Part shown: positions 1 through 6,340 of the stretch, piece after piece
Layout: each line of letters starts with the position of its first letter
Position numbering within the stretch: position 1 is the first letter of the stretch
NCBI GenBank assembly: GCA_031279895.1
Contig: JAITHR010000179.1
Span: 1 to 6,574 of the forward strand
Length of the DNA: 6,574 nt
Source of the DNA: Spirochaetaceae bacterium
GTDB lineage: Bacteria; Spirochaetota; Spirochaetia; Treponematales; Breznakiellaceae
Direction: 5' to 3'
The notes under the pieces: model-generated
Seen by the model: the letters and a program-made list of their open reading frames with translations, nothing else
Databases searched by the model: none
What the model was told of the DNA's origin: nothing
Program-made: the position numbers and the translations under genes

Positions 1-36
1 AGGCGTGTTACAGGTAGAATGGGAGGTGTTCAGGTA
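1..36 (+). repeat. Imperfect direct repeat upstream of the TPR lipoprotein gene
   Basis: GTGTTACAGGTA at 5-16 recurs as GTGTTCAGGTA at 26-36, a spacing of about 21 bp or two helical turns. Both copies are preceded by AGG. The position just ahead of the gene's ribosome binding site would suit a regulator binding on one DNA face, but this is inference from spacing alone. A weak -10-like TACTAT at 35-40 overlaps the second copy; I see no convincing -35 partner for it. The window starts here, so the upstream context is missing. Confidence 0.3.
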
Positions 37-47
37 CTATTTTTGAG

Positions 48-53
48 AGGAGG
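48..53 (+). promoter_or_regulatory. Shine-Dalgarno site of the TPR lipoprotein gene
   Basis: AGGAGG lies 12 nt before the ATG at 66. The motif is a full match to the anti-Shine-Dalgarno sequence, although the spacing is on the long side. It supports the start at 66, as does the lipoprotein signal peptide that begins directly after it. Confidence 0.6.
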
Positions 54-65
54 TCTTGAGAGAAA

Positions 66-764
66 ATGGAAAAAGAGCGAAAAGGGAAAAAAATAAAAAA
101 TGCGCGGATCCTCGGAGCCGGCGCGGTTCTGGTGCTGGTTTTGAATTCCTGCGCGGGTTATCGTGATTGGATTGCCGAACCCGGGGACTACGGCACCGGC
201 GCGGCAAAGAGAAAGGCCGGCCAGAGCGCCTCCCGGTCCCGCGACAGCCGCGCCGACGCTGAAATAGCCGCGGGCATAGCCTATTATACCAACGGGGCCT
301 ATCCCAAAGCTGTTGCCGCGTTTACCCGCGCACTGGAGATCGAGCCACGTAGCGCATACGTCTTAAACTGGCGGGGCTTTGTGTGGCGCCTCCACGGGAA
401 GTACGATCGGGCAGTGGCGGATCACAGCGCCGCACTCAAAACAAAGCCCGATCGGGAAGACCGCTTCAACGCCTACTACCACCGGGGGCTTGCCTACTAT
501 TTCAAAGGCCATTTCAATCTGGCCGCAGAGGACTACACCGAAGCCCTCATCATCAATCCCCAAGACGTGGATACCCTCAACCTGCGCGGCGCGGCGCATC
601 TTGCGGACAGAAGCTATGATAAGGCCGTGGGGGACTACCTCACCGCGCTTAGGATACGGCCAGAGGATCTATACGCCAGAATAGAGCTTGAGCGGGCGCA
701 ACGGATACGCCGCGAGCCGTCTCCGCAGCCTCCGCAGCCTCCGCAGCCTCCGGCTGTTCCCTAA
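66..764 (+). CDS. TPR-repeat lipoprotein
   Basis: This is a predicted 232-residue exported lipoprotein made of tetratricopeptide repeats, a fold that usually serves as a protein-protein docking scaffold; the partner is unknown. Residues 1-14 are very basic (MEKERKGKKIKNAR), 15-26 are hydrophobic, and L26-N27-S28-C29 is a lipobox with Cys29 as the predicted lipidation site. The Asn at -2 fits the relaxed lipobox of spirochaetes. After a charged linker (about 40-63), four TPR units follow at about 64-97, 98-131, 134-168 and 169-202. They show the usual G-x-x-Y/H and A-x-x-x-F/Y-x-x-A-L pattern, for example YPKAVAAFTRALEIEP. The tail (218-232) is Pro/Gln-rich and is encoded by the start of the downstream repeat array, which also supplies the TAA stop. 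The natural end was probably near residue 216. The gene stands alone on this strand, with a 404-bp repeat-filled gap after it. The lipoprotein and TPR calls are firm; the role is unknown. Confidence 0.88.
   Translation: MEKERKGKKIKNARILGAGAVLVLVLNSCAGYRDWIAEPGDYGTGAAKRKAGQSASRSRDSRADAEIAAGIAYYTNGAYPKAVAAFTRALEIEPRSAYVLNWRGFVWRLHGKYDRAVADHSAALKTKPDREDRFNAYYHRGLAYYFKGHFNLAAEDYTEALIINPQDVDTLNLRGAAHLADRSYDKAVGDYLTALRIRPEDLYARIELERAQRIRREPSPQPPQPPQPPAVP
721..756 (+). repeat. 9-bp microrepeat (CTCCGCAGC x3 plus a variant)
   Basis: CTCCGCAGC occurs three times in a row (721-729, 730-738, 739-747), followed by the diverged CTCCGGCTG. It lies at the left edge of the repeat array and encodes the Pro-Gln-Pro tail of the TPR lipoprotein. 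The unit is three codons long, so copy-number change would lengthen or shorten the tail without shifting the frame. The single repeat copy after the methyltransferase gene has the same sequence once, which suggests slippage expansion here. Confidence 0.85.
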
Positions 765-1117
765 GCTTCCCGCCACGCGCTCCGAACAACGACTGTCCGC
801 TTACCGCTCCGCGCCTCTAAGCCGGCGCAGTCCGCTTTGTCGCGGGGACAAGACGCTTTTGAAACAGCCGGAGGCCCGTCTCCGACGGTTCCCTAAGCTT
901 CCCGCATTGCGCCCCGAACAACGACTGTCCGCTTACCACGCCGCGCCTCTAAGCCGGCGCAGTCCGCTTTGCCGCGGTATCAAGACGCTTTTGAAACAGC
1001 CGGAGGCCCGTCTCCGCCGCTTACCACTCCGCGCCCCGAACAACGACTGTCCGCTTACCACTCCGCGCTCCTAAGCTGTCTCCGTCCGCTTTGTCGCGGG
1101 GACAGGACGCTTATGTG

Positions 1118-1143
1118 CCTCCGCCGCCGGCGGTTGTCGGAGG
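1118..1143 (+). repeat. GC-rich hairpin at the right end of the array
   Basis: CCTCCG (1118-1123) pairs with CGGAGG (1138-1143), enclosing the perfect palindrome CCGCCGGCGG (1124-1133 region). Similar hairpins end the other repeat copies (3447-3468, and on the opposite strand at 6371-6393). No T-run follows, so a classic intrinsic terminator is not supported, although it could slow or block read-through from the TPR gene. Confidence 0.55.
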
Positions 1144-1162
1144 GGGGAAAGTGAAGTAGTAT
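1134..1162 (+). promoter_or_regulatory. Candidate promoter of the MBL-rlmB operon
   Basis: TTGTCG (1134-1139, 4 of 6 to the -35 consensus) and TAGTAT (1157-1162, 4 of 6 to the -10) are separated by an ideal 17 bp. Transcription would start around 1168-1169, at the ATG of the MBL gene, giving a leaderless or nearly leaderless mRNA. That agrees with the lack of a well-placed Shine-Dalgarno: the only purine-rich stretch (1139-1150) is about 20 nt or more from the ATG. The -35 lies inside the terminal hairpin of the repeat array. This is inferred from sequence match only. Confidence 0.4.
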
Positions 1163-1168
1163 CTCTTT

Positions 1169-2584
1169 ATGGATATAACGTTCTATTCCCTCGGCGCAGC
1201 CGAGGAAGTAACCGGCTCGAAACATATTCTTGAAATAGACGGCAGCGCCTTCCTTATCGACTGCGGCGCGTTTCAAGGATCCCGTGCCGAGTCGGACCGC
1301 AAAAACCGTAACCTGGGCATCGAGAGCAGCCGTATCGCCGCCGCGGTGCTGACCCACGGCCACCTCGACCACTGCGGCCTCCTCCCCCTGCTTACCAAAC
1401 AGGGGTATCGGAACAACGTGTACGCGACGCCGGCCACGCGGGACATTGCCAGCCTTATTATGATGGACTCCGCCAACATTCAGGCGCGGGACGCGGCGTA
1501 CCTCCGGCAGCAGGCGAAGAAAAAAGGCGAGAAGTTCGACTGGGAGCCGCTCTATACGGAAAAAGACGCGATACAGGCCACGGGCCAGATTATGGGCGTC
1601 TCCTATAACCGACCGCTTCTCATAGACGAGGGCATAACCCTTGAGTTCTTTGACGCGGGACACATTCTGGGGTCCGCCATGGCCTCGCTCACCGTGAAAA
1701 AAGACGGGAAATCAGTGCGTATCCTCTGCACCGGGGACCTGGGGCGCAAGGAAAAGCCCATCATCCGCGACCCGGACACGGCAATTCCGGCGCCGGACTA
1801 CCTCGTGCTGGAAAGCACCTACGGGAACCGGCGGCACGGCACGTCCGTCGACGCCATGGAAACCCTGGGGGAGATTGCGCGGCGCACGGTCAAAACGCGG
1901 GGCCGGATTATCATCCCCTCCTTCGCAATCGAGCGCACCCAGGAGCTGGTCTACTACTTCCACCTCCTGGTCGACGAGGGCGTGATACCGGAGATCCCGA
2001 TTTACGTGGACTCCCCCATGGCCACCAACGCCACCACGATATTTCAGGTGCACCCCGAATGTTACGACGAGGAGATACGGGAAGCTTTCATCAGGCACCA
2101 CAAAAACCCCTTCGGCTTCAACAGCCTCCACTTTACCACGAGCGTTGACGAATCAAAGGCGCTTAACACCCGTCCGGGGCCGCTCATCATCATCTCCGCC
2201 GACGGGATGTGCGAGGCCGGCAGGATACAGCACCACCTTATAAACAGCATAGGGGACCCGAACACCACAATACTGACCGTCGGCTACATGGCGGAGCATA
2301 CCCTCGGGCGGCGTATCCGCAACAGGGAGACCGAAGTGAAGATACACGGCCAGTGGTTCAAACGCCGTGCCGCGGTGGAGGAAATCAACGCTTTCAGCGC
2401 CCACGCGGACTACCACGAGGCCGGCGAGTGGCTTGACGCGCTCGATACCTCCCGCCTCAAGGGTATTCTGCTGGTTCACGGGGAGCCGAAAGCGCAGGCC
2501 GCTTTCAAAACCTATCTCGCGGAACGGGGCTACCCCCAGACCGAGATCGTGCGGTACGGCAAGACCTACGGGATGAACGGGTAG
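1169..2584 (+). CDS. Metallo-beta-lactamase / beta-CASP RNase-like protein
   Basis: This 471-residue protein has the full layout of the bacterial COG1236 (YSH1/CPSF-like) family, zinc-dependent nucleases that act on RNA in the cytoplasm. Zinc ligands of the MBL domain are visible: THGHLDHCG (62-70; H63, H65, D67, H68), DAGHILGSA (162-170; H165) and CTGDLGR (187-193; D190). The beta-CASP part follows: LESTYGNR (214-221, acidic motif A), the IIIPSFAIERTQELVYY segment (247-263), YVDSPMA (279-285), ISADGMCEAGRIQHHL (342-357), VGYMAEHTLGRR (371-382), SAHAD (410-414; H412) and LVHGEP (435-440; H437). All expected metal-binding positions are present and the length is normal, so it should be active. 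The ATG at 1169 is chosen because the conserved N-terminus (MDITFYSLGAAEEVTGS) begins directly there. It sits 4 bp ahead of the rRNA methyltransferase gene, so the two are almost certainly co-transcribed, a pairing that suits RNA maturation. Its exact substrate is not predictable. Confidence 0.92.
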   Translation: MDITFYSLGAAEEVTGSKHILEIDGSAFLIDCGAFQGSRAESDRKNRNLGIESSRIAAAVLTHGHLDHCGLLPLLTKQGYRNNVYATPATRDIASLIMMDSANIQARDAAYLRQQAKKKGEKFDWEPLYTEKDAIQATGQIMGVSYNRPLLIDEGITLEFFDAGHILGSAMASLTVKKDGKSVRILCTGDLGRKEKPIIRDPDTAIPAPDYLVLESTYGNRRHGTSVDAMETLGEIARRTVKTRGRIIIPSFAIERTQELVYYFHLLVDEGVIPEIPIYVDSPMATNATTIFQVHPECYDEEIREAFIRHHKNPFGFNSLHFTTSVDESKALNTRPGPLIIISADGMCEAGRIQHHLINSIGDPNTTILTVGYMAEHTLGRRIRNRETEVKIHGQWFKRRAAVEEINAFSAHADYHEAGEWLDALDTSRLKGILLVHGEPKAQAAFKTYLAERGYPQTEIVRYGKTYGMNG

Positions 2585-2588
2585 AGCC

Positions 2589-3347
2589 ATGGCGTACCTC
2601 ACCGGATTTCACGGTATCGAGGAGCGGCTTAAGGCCCGCGGAAGCTGCGCCGCGCTTCTTGTGGCAAAGCCCGGGCCGCGCTCCCGAACCATTATCGCCC
2701 TTGCCAAGGCGCAAAAGGTGCGCATCGAGCGGGTCGGCACCCACGAGCTTGACCGTATCGCGCCGGACCACCGGGGCATCGCGCTGGAAGTGGAGGACCG
2801 GAAACCCGCCCGCATTCTCAGCGTGGAGTGTTTTATCGAGGAACTGGGAGAAAAGCGGAACTCCCTCGCGGTCGTGCTTGACGAGATTACCGACCCGCAC
2901 AACTACGGCGCGATCCTCCGCTCCTGCGACCAGTTCGGCGCGGACCTCGTGATAACAAGGCCGCGGCGCACCGCAAAGCACGCGGAGGTGGTTGCCAGAA
3001 CCTCCGCCGGCGCGGTCTCGTGGGTTCCCGCGGTGGAGGCCCCCAACCTCCCGCGGGCGCTTCAGCTCCTCAAACAGGGCGGGTTCTGGGTTTACGGGGC
3101 GGACATGGCCGGGGATCCGGCATATACCAAGGACTTCCGCGGCAGGGTGTGCCTTGTCCTGGGGGGCGAGGGCGCGGGCATCACCCGCCTGCTTAGGGAA
3201 CAGTGCGACGCGCTCGTGGCTATTCCCTCACAGGGGGCGCTCGATTCCCTTAACGTCTCGGTTGCCGCCGGCATTCTACTCTACGAAATACGCCGCCCGC
3301 CGGAGACGGGTGGCACAGCAAGGCCGCAGCCTCCGGCTGTTTCATAA
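2589..3347 (+). CDS. rlmB: SpoU/TrmH-family 23S rRNA 2'-O-methyltransferase (RlmB-like)
   Basis: This 252-residue protein is a SAM-dependent 2'-O-ribose methyltransferase of the SPOUT superfamily. The RlmB branch methylates G2251 (E. coli numbering) in the peptidyl-transferase region of 23S rRNA. The N-terminal substrate-binding domain (about 1-76) opens with the typical GFHGIEERLK and includes PDHRGIALEV (59-68). The catalytic trefoil-knot domain holds motif 1, LDEITDPHNYGAILRSC (97-113; N105, R111), motif 2, LVLGGEGAGITRLL (189-202; E194), and motif 3, IPSQGALDSLNVSVAAGILL (212-231; S220, N222). All key residues are intact. The family normally ends soon after LLYEIRR (residue 236). The last 16 residues, ending PQPPAVS, are encoded by the adjoining palindromic repeat, which also gives the TAA stop. 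The start lies 4 bp after the MBL stop with only a weak GGGTAGAG ahead of it, so translation may depend on coupling. A TrmH-type tRNA or other rRNA target cannot be excluded. Confidence 0.9.
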   Translation: MAYLTGFHGIEERLKARGSCAALLVAKPGPRSRTIIALAKAQKVRIERVGTHELDRIAPDHRGIALEVEDRKPARILSVECFIEELGEKRNSLAVVLDEITDPHNYGAILRSCDQFGADLVITRPRRTAKHAEVVARTSAGAVSWVPAVEAPNLPRALQLLKQGGFWVYGADMAGDPAYTKDFRGRVCLVLGGEGAGITRLLREQCDALVAIPSQGALDSLNVSVAAGILLYEIRRPPETGGTARPQPPAVS

Positions 3348-3470
3348 GCTTCCCGCTACGCGCTCCGAACAACGACTGTCAGCTGACTACGCCGCACCCC
3401 TAAGCAGTCGCCGTCTGCTTTGCCGTGGTATCAGGAAGCTTTTGTGCCTCCGGCGCTGCCGGCGGAGGAG
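3298..3470 (+). repeat. Single copy of the palindromic repeat between convergent genes
   Basis: From 3337 the copy aligns without gaps to array unit 1 (from 754) over 108 bp with 21 differences (about 81% identical). It contains CCGAACAACGACTGTC (3365-3380) and a perfect palindrome, GTCAGCTGAC (3378-3387). The right end is AAGCTTTTGTGCC (3437 onward) plus the hairpin CCTCCGGC/GCCGGCGGAGG (3447-3468). A left flank, GGCACAGCAAGGCCGC (3312-3327), recurs with one change at 6389-6404. Both neighbouring genes run into the element: the rRNA methyltransferase stops inside it at 3345-3347, and the minus-strand gene stops inside it at 3431-3433. The 83-bp space between the two stops is entirely repeat. 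No T-rich run follows the hairpin on either strand, so an intrinsic terminator is possible but unproven. Confidence 0.88.
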
Positions 3471-4267
3471 AGGAGTGTGTTTAGTTTGGCGGATTCGCCC
3501 GGGGAGAGGATGCCCGGAAGGATGAGCGGGAGGGTCGTAACCGGCGGAAGCAGAAAACCCGCGTCAAGGAAACGGAGGAATACCGTCGTATAGGCGTCTT
3601 CGGTAAACGGCGTCTCCGGGGAAAGGTAAATCCCCCGACGGCGCCAGAGGGAACCGGCGCGGACCGTGCGCGGCGCGGCAAGGCGCTCCGTCCGTTCGGC
3701 GTGCAGAACAAAGACGCTGCGGGCAGCAGCCGCGAGGATTACCGGCGGGAGGGGCGGTGAAGGCGGGAAGGCGGCGTCCAGAGACGGCGGTATCACGAGC
3801 ACCTTCGGCGCCAGTACCCAGGGCAGCACCGGCACAAGAAGCGCTTCCGGCTCTGTTTCCGGTTCCGCGGCCTCCGGGTCTTCCAGAAAGGGGCGCCACA
3901 GGCGGAGCCGGCCCCGCTCCCCCAAAGCCGGATCCGCCACCGCGACAACAGGGACCGGGGAAACGCCGGCGCCGGACGCGGCCCGCAGGAGATCCGCGTC
4001 TCCGGCATAGACGCGGAAGGCTTTATGCGGAAAGAGGGTTCCCAGCGCTTTGATGAAACGCCCCTCCGAATGATGGGGAAACGGGGTGAAAAGCCCCCGT
4101 GCAGCGGTGTTTTTAAGCGCTTTGAGTACCCCCCTGGGGGTATGCCCCAGCACCGCGGCGCCGCCGGCCTGCCAGAGGTCCACAAGGCGCCTCCCCCCTT
4201 CGGTATACAGCCGGAAATCCCGCGCCCGCAGGACCCGCGGCACAAGGCGCGTCCTGTCGGCTTTCAT
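3431..4267 (-). CDS. Degenerate class III aminotransferase-like protein
   Basis: I do not recognise this 278-residue protein as a named family. Its first about 95 residues look like the N-terminal part of PLP-dependent class III aminotransferases such as glutamate-1-semialdehyde aminotransferase. RARDFRLYTEGGRRLVDLWQ, then GAAVLGHTPRGVLKALK and a LFPHKAFRVYAGDAD segment, match the region that in true enzymes runs up to the PLP-phosphate loop. The C-terminal stretch RGIYLSPETPFTEDAYTTVF (211-230) resembles the enzymes' last domain. At 278 against about 430 residues, the large PLP domain is mostly missing: I see no D-E-V/GFGRTG aspartate motif and no clear Schiff-base lysine; K155 is the only mid-protein lysine. 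The middle is rich in Pro, Ala and acidic residues (130-175). It is probably non-catalytic, possibly structural or regulatory. Its ATG overlaps the helicase stop (ATGA, 4264-4267), which implies translational coupling. The last 12 residues (267-278) and the stop come from the palindromic repeat. Confidence 0.7.
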   Translation of the reverse strand: MKADRTRLVPRVLRARDFRLYTEGGRRLVDLWQAGGAAVLGHTPRGVLKALKNTAARGLFTPFPHHSEGRFIKALGTLFPHKAFRVYAGDADLLRAASGAGVSPVPVVAVADPALGERGRLRLWRPFLEDPEAAEPETEPEALLVPVLPWVLAPKVLVIPPSLDAAFPPSPPLPPVILAAAARSVFVLHAERTERLAAPRTVRAGSLWRRRGIYLSPETPFTEDAYTTVFLRFLDAGFLLPPVTTLPLILPGILSPGESAKLNTLLSSAGSAGGTKAS

Positions 4268-6303
4268 AGGAGCCCGTCCTTCAGCGCGGGAAACCCCTCA
4301 GGGGGAAGGATGCCGAAACACTCCGGCCTGTCCCCGATAATCCGCATACGCCCCTGTTCAATCTCGTACAGAAAGAGAGAGGGGCGCATAAACGCGGGGC
4401 GTCCGTAGAGCCGGCGCCGCGCCGCGGTACAGAGGTAGAGCTCGTCCATGGCGCGGGTCGCGCCCACATAGAAAAGCCGGCGCTCCTCTTCAAGCTCCTC
4501 CCCCCGCTTGTCGGTTCTGGGAAAAACGCCCTGCTCAAGGCCCGTCATAATAACCCGCGGAAACTCAAGGCCCTTCGTGTTATGCACCGTGATAAGCGTA
4601 ACCGCGTCCCGCGCCGCATCCTCCTCTTCACGCGCTATTTCAAAGGACCGGTCAAGCTCGATATGCTCAAGAAACCCCGCAAGCCCCTCGAAAGTTGCCG
4701 GATAGAGGCTCGCGGCGTTCGCCAGTTCCTGAAGGTTGCCCGCCCGCTGGTTCGTGCCGCTTTCGTCATTGGCCGCGTGGTAGACGGCAAGGCCCGTATT
4801 ATGGAGGAGGCGCGCCACGCAGACGGAAAGCCCGTCGCCGGCTTTCACCGCCCAGTCTGACTGACGGGGCCCCGCGTCCCTGCGGCCCCCAAGGTCCGCG
4901 GCGCTTGCGGCAAGGGATTTGAGAAACACGGTAACGCCGGCGCGTGCCTTCGGGGGAAGGTTCGAAAGCGCCCGCTCCGCGGCAGCCACCGTGTCCCCGT
5001 CCGTGCCGTCCGCCTCTTCCATGATACGACGGAGCGCCGCGGGCCCGACCCCCCGCGCCGGCTTGTTGATAATCCGGCGGAACGCCACCTCGTCTTTGGG
5101 ATTTGCCATGCACGAGAGGAGGGACAGCGCGTCTTTTATCTCTTCGCGCTCGTAAAACTTGAGGGACCCGACCACGCGGTAGGGTATCCTCCGGCGCAGG
5201 AACGCGGTCTCGAAACTTAAGGACTGGGCATTGGTTCGGTACAGCACGGCCCAGTCCGCGTAGGACGCTTTGCGCGCCCCGCTCTGCCGCACCGAGTTCT
5301 CGATGAGGCGGGCGCAGAAAGACGCTTCCTCCTCCTGATCGGGCAGGAAAGACAGCACCGGTTGTTTCCCTCCCTCCCGTTGGGCAACGAGTGTTTTGCC
5401 CAGGCGCCCCTGATTGCGGCACACCACCGAAGAGGCGAGGTGTAGGATGGGGGACACTGACCGGTAGTTGCGCTCAAGCCGTATGATGTCGGTTCCGGGG
5501 AAACGCTCCGGGAACTCAAGGATGTTCCGCACCTCGGCGCCGCGGAAGCGGTAGATGGACTGGTCGTCGTCGCCCACCACGCAGAGATAGGTTTCCGGGC
5601 CGAAAAGCGCCCGCAGAAGCTCGAACTGGGCGACGTTGGCGTCCTGATACTCGTCCACCAGAACCGCATGGAACCGGTCCCGCAGGCGGCTGGCGACCTC
5701 CGGCTGTTCCTTGAGGATCTCCACGGGCCTTTTGATAAGGTCCCCGAAGTCAACGCTGCCGACGCGCCGGAGCCGCTCTTCATAGGCGGCGTAGAGGGTT
5801 TTGAAATCCTTCCGGTAATCTATGCGGGAGAGGTCCGGGTCGTCCGGCGAGAGGAAGTAGTCTTTGGCGCGGGCAATCCGGCGCACAAAGGGTTTGAGTT
5901 CCGACCGCTCGCGGTTTTCCGCCGCAAGGGAAAGGAGGGAAAGCGAATCGTCCTCGTCGTAAATCGTAAAGTTCGGCTCAAGGCCGGCGCGTTCCGCGTT
6001 GCACCGCAGGAACCACGCGCCGAAGGAGTGAAAGGTTCGTATCATAACGGAAGACGCCCGCTCCTCAAGGTCCCGCGCCCTTTCCGCCATTTCCCGCGCC
6101 GCCTTGTTGGTAAAAGTTACCGCCAGAATAGCATGGGGCGGTATGCGCCGCTCTTTAATAAGGTAGGCGATTTTGGCGGTGATTACGCGGGTTTTCCCGG
6201 ACCCCGCGCCGGCGAGAATAAGGAGCGGGTGTCCTGAATGCAGCACCGCCTCCAGCTGCTCCGGGTTGAGGGGCGCAAGGTAATCTTCTTCCGCGCTTTT
6301 CAC
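4264..6303 (-). CDS. pcrA: UvrD/PcrA-type superfamily 1 DNA helicase
   Basis: This ATP-dependent 3'-5' DNA helicase belongs to the UvrD/PcrA/Rep family, which acts in excision repair, replication restart and removal of recombinase. Numbered from the GTG at 6303 (679 residues), the helicase motifs are complete: Q motif LNPEQLEAV (12-20), Walker A AGAGSGKT (31-38), Ia VTFTNKAAREM (62-72), Ib RTFHSFG (89-95), II DEYQD (217-221), III VVGDDDQSIYRFRGA (242-256), IV RLERNYRS (275-282), IVa VGSLKFYEREE (378-388), V TVHNTKGLEFPRV (572-584) and VI EEERRLFYVGATRAMDELYL (605-624). Only about 55 residues follow motif VI, against roughly 100 in PcrA and UvrD, so the C-terminal Tudor-like, RNA-polymerase-binding segment seems absent. 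The GTG start is preferred because GGAG lies 5 nt upstream and the promoter would initiate about 30 nt ahead. An in-frame ATG at 6333 (689 residues) has no Shine-Dalgarno and nearly coincides with the predicted transcription start. Frame extension to 6429 only reads repeat DNA. Rep is an alternative name. Confidence 0.93.
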   Translation of the reverse strand: MKSAEEDYLAPLNPEQLEAVLHSGHPLLILAGAGSGKTRVITAKIAYLIKERRIPPHAILAVTFTNKAAREMAERARDLEERASSVMIRTFHSFGAWFLRCNAERAGLEPNFTIYDEDDSLSLLSLAAENRERSELKPFVRRIARAKDYFLSPDDPDLSRIDYRKDFKTLYAAYEERLRRVGSVDFGDLIKRPVEILKEQPEVASRLRDRFHAVLVDEYQDANVAQFELLRALFGPETYLCVVGDDDQSIYRFRGAEVRNILEFPERFPGTDIIRLERNYRSVSPILHLASSVVCRNQGRLGKTLVAQREGGKQPVLSFLPDQEEEASFCARLIENSVRQSGARKASYADWAVLYRTNAQSLSFETAFLRRRIPYRVVGSLKFYEREEIKDALSLLSCMANPKDEVAFRRIINKPARGVGPAALRRIMEEADGTDGDTVAAAERALSNLPPKARAGVTVFLKSLAASAADLGGRRDAGPRQSDWAVKAGDGLSVCVARLLHNTGLAVYHAANDESGTNQRAGNLQELANAASLYPATFEGLAGFLEHIELDRSFEIAREEEDAARDAVTLITVHNTKGLEFPRVIMTGLEQGVFPRTDKRGEELEEERRLFYVGATRAMDELYLCTAARRRLYGRPAFMRPSLFLYEIEQGRMRIIGDRPECFGILPPEGFPALKDGLL

Positions 6304-6308
6304 GCTTT

Positions 6309-6312
6309 CTCC
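6309..6312 (-). promoter_or_regulatory. Shine-Dalgarno site that decides the helicase start
   Basis: On the minus strand GGAG sits 5 nt before the GTG at 6303-6301. The competing ATG at 6333 has only CTGAACGCC before it. The spacing and the promoter position favour the GTG. Confidence 0.55.
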
Positions 6313-6340
6313 ACTGTGTAATAACGTATTCATGGCGTTC

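Larger units (their letters stand above)
717..1145 (+). repeat. Tandem array of a roughly 130-bp palindromic repeat (three units)
   Basis: The 404-bp gap between the TPR and MBL genes is almost entirely this array; I see no gene in it. Unit 1 (756-887) and unit 2 (888-1019) are exactly 132 bp apart and differ at about 10 positions (about 92% identical). Unit 3 (about 1020-1145) is 10 bp shorter and has a different right end. All share the core CCGAACAACGACTGTCC, starting at 782, 914 and 1036. Unit 1 has nested dyad symmetry: CCTCCGGCTGTTCC (747-760) pairs with GAAACAGCCGGAGG (861-874) at 13 of 14 positions, CCCGC (769-773) with GCGGG (842-846), GACTG (791-795) with CAGTC (828-832), and GCGCC (811-815) with GGCGC (824-828). 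The right arm recurs at 993-1006. The array carries the stop codon of the upstream gene and reaches to within 25 bp of the next start. Confidence 0.9.

Noticed and set aside
688..1074. A 128-codon open frame through the array as a real gene
   Set aside because: It starts inside the TPR gene, has no ribosome binding site, and stays open because the 132-bp period is a multiple of three. Coding evidence is too weak, so it is reported only as a finding.
717..1145. CRISPR array
   Set aside because: The units are about 130 bp and almost wholly repeated; there are no short repeats separated by unique spacers, and no cas gene.
3447..3468. Intrinsic bidirectional terminator between the convergent genes
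   Set aside because: The hairpin is strong and well placed, but no T-run follows it on either strand, so it is described only as part of the repeat.
754..3470. Integron attC sites, given the length and dyad symmetry of the units
   Set aside because: I could not find the paired RYYYAAC and GTTRRRY core sites, there is no integrase, and the genes between copies are housekeeping genes in operons rather than single cassettes.
4127..4142. TACCCCC/GGGGGTA hairpin
   Set aside because: It lies inside the aminotransferase-like gene, has a 2-nt loop and has no relation to the repeat family; it is likely chance in GC-rich coding DNA.
5668..6237. Long open frame antisense to the helicase, and similar ones antisense to the MBL gene (1055-1663, 1712-2131)
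   Set aside because: They lie opposite well-conserved coding sequence, show no recognisable domains, and are expected in GC-rich DNA.
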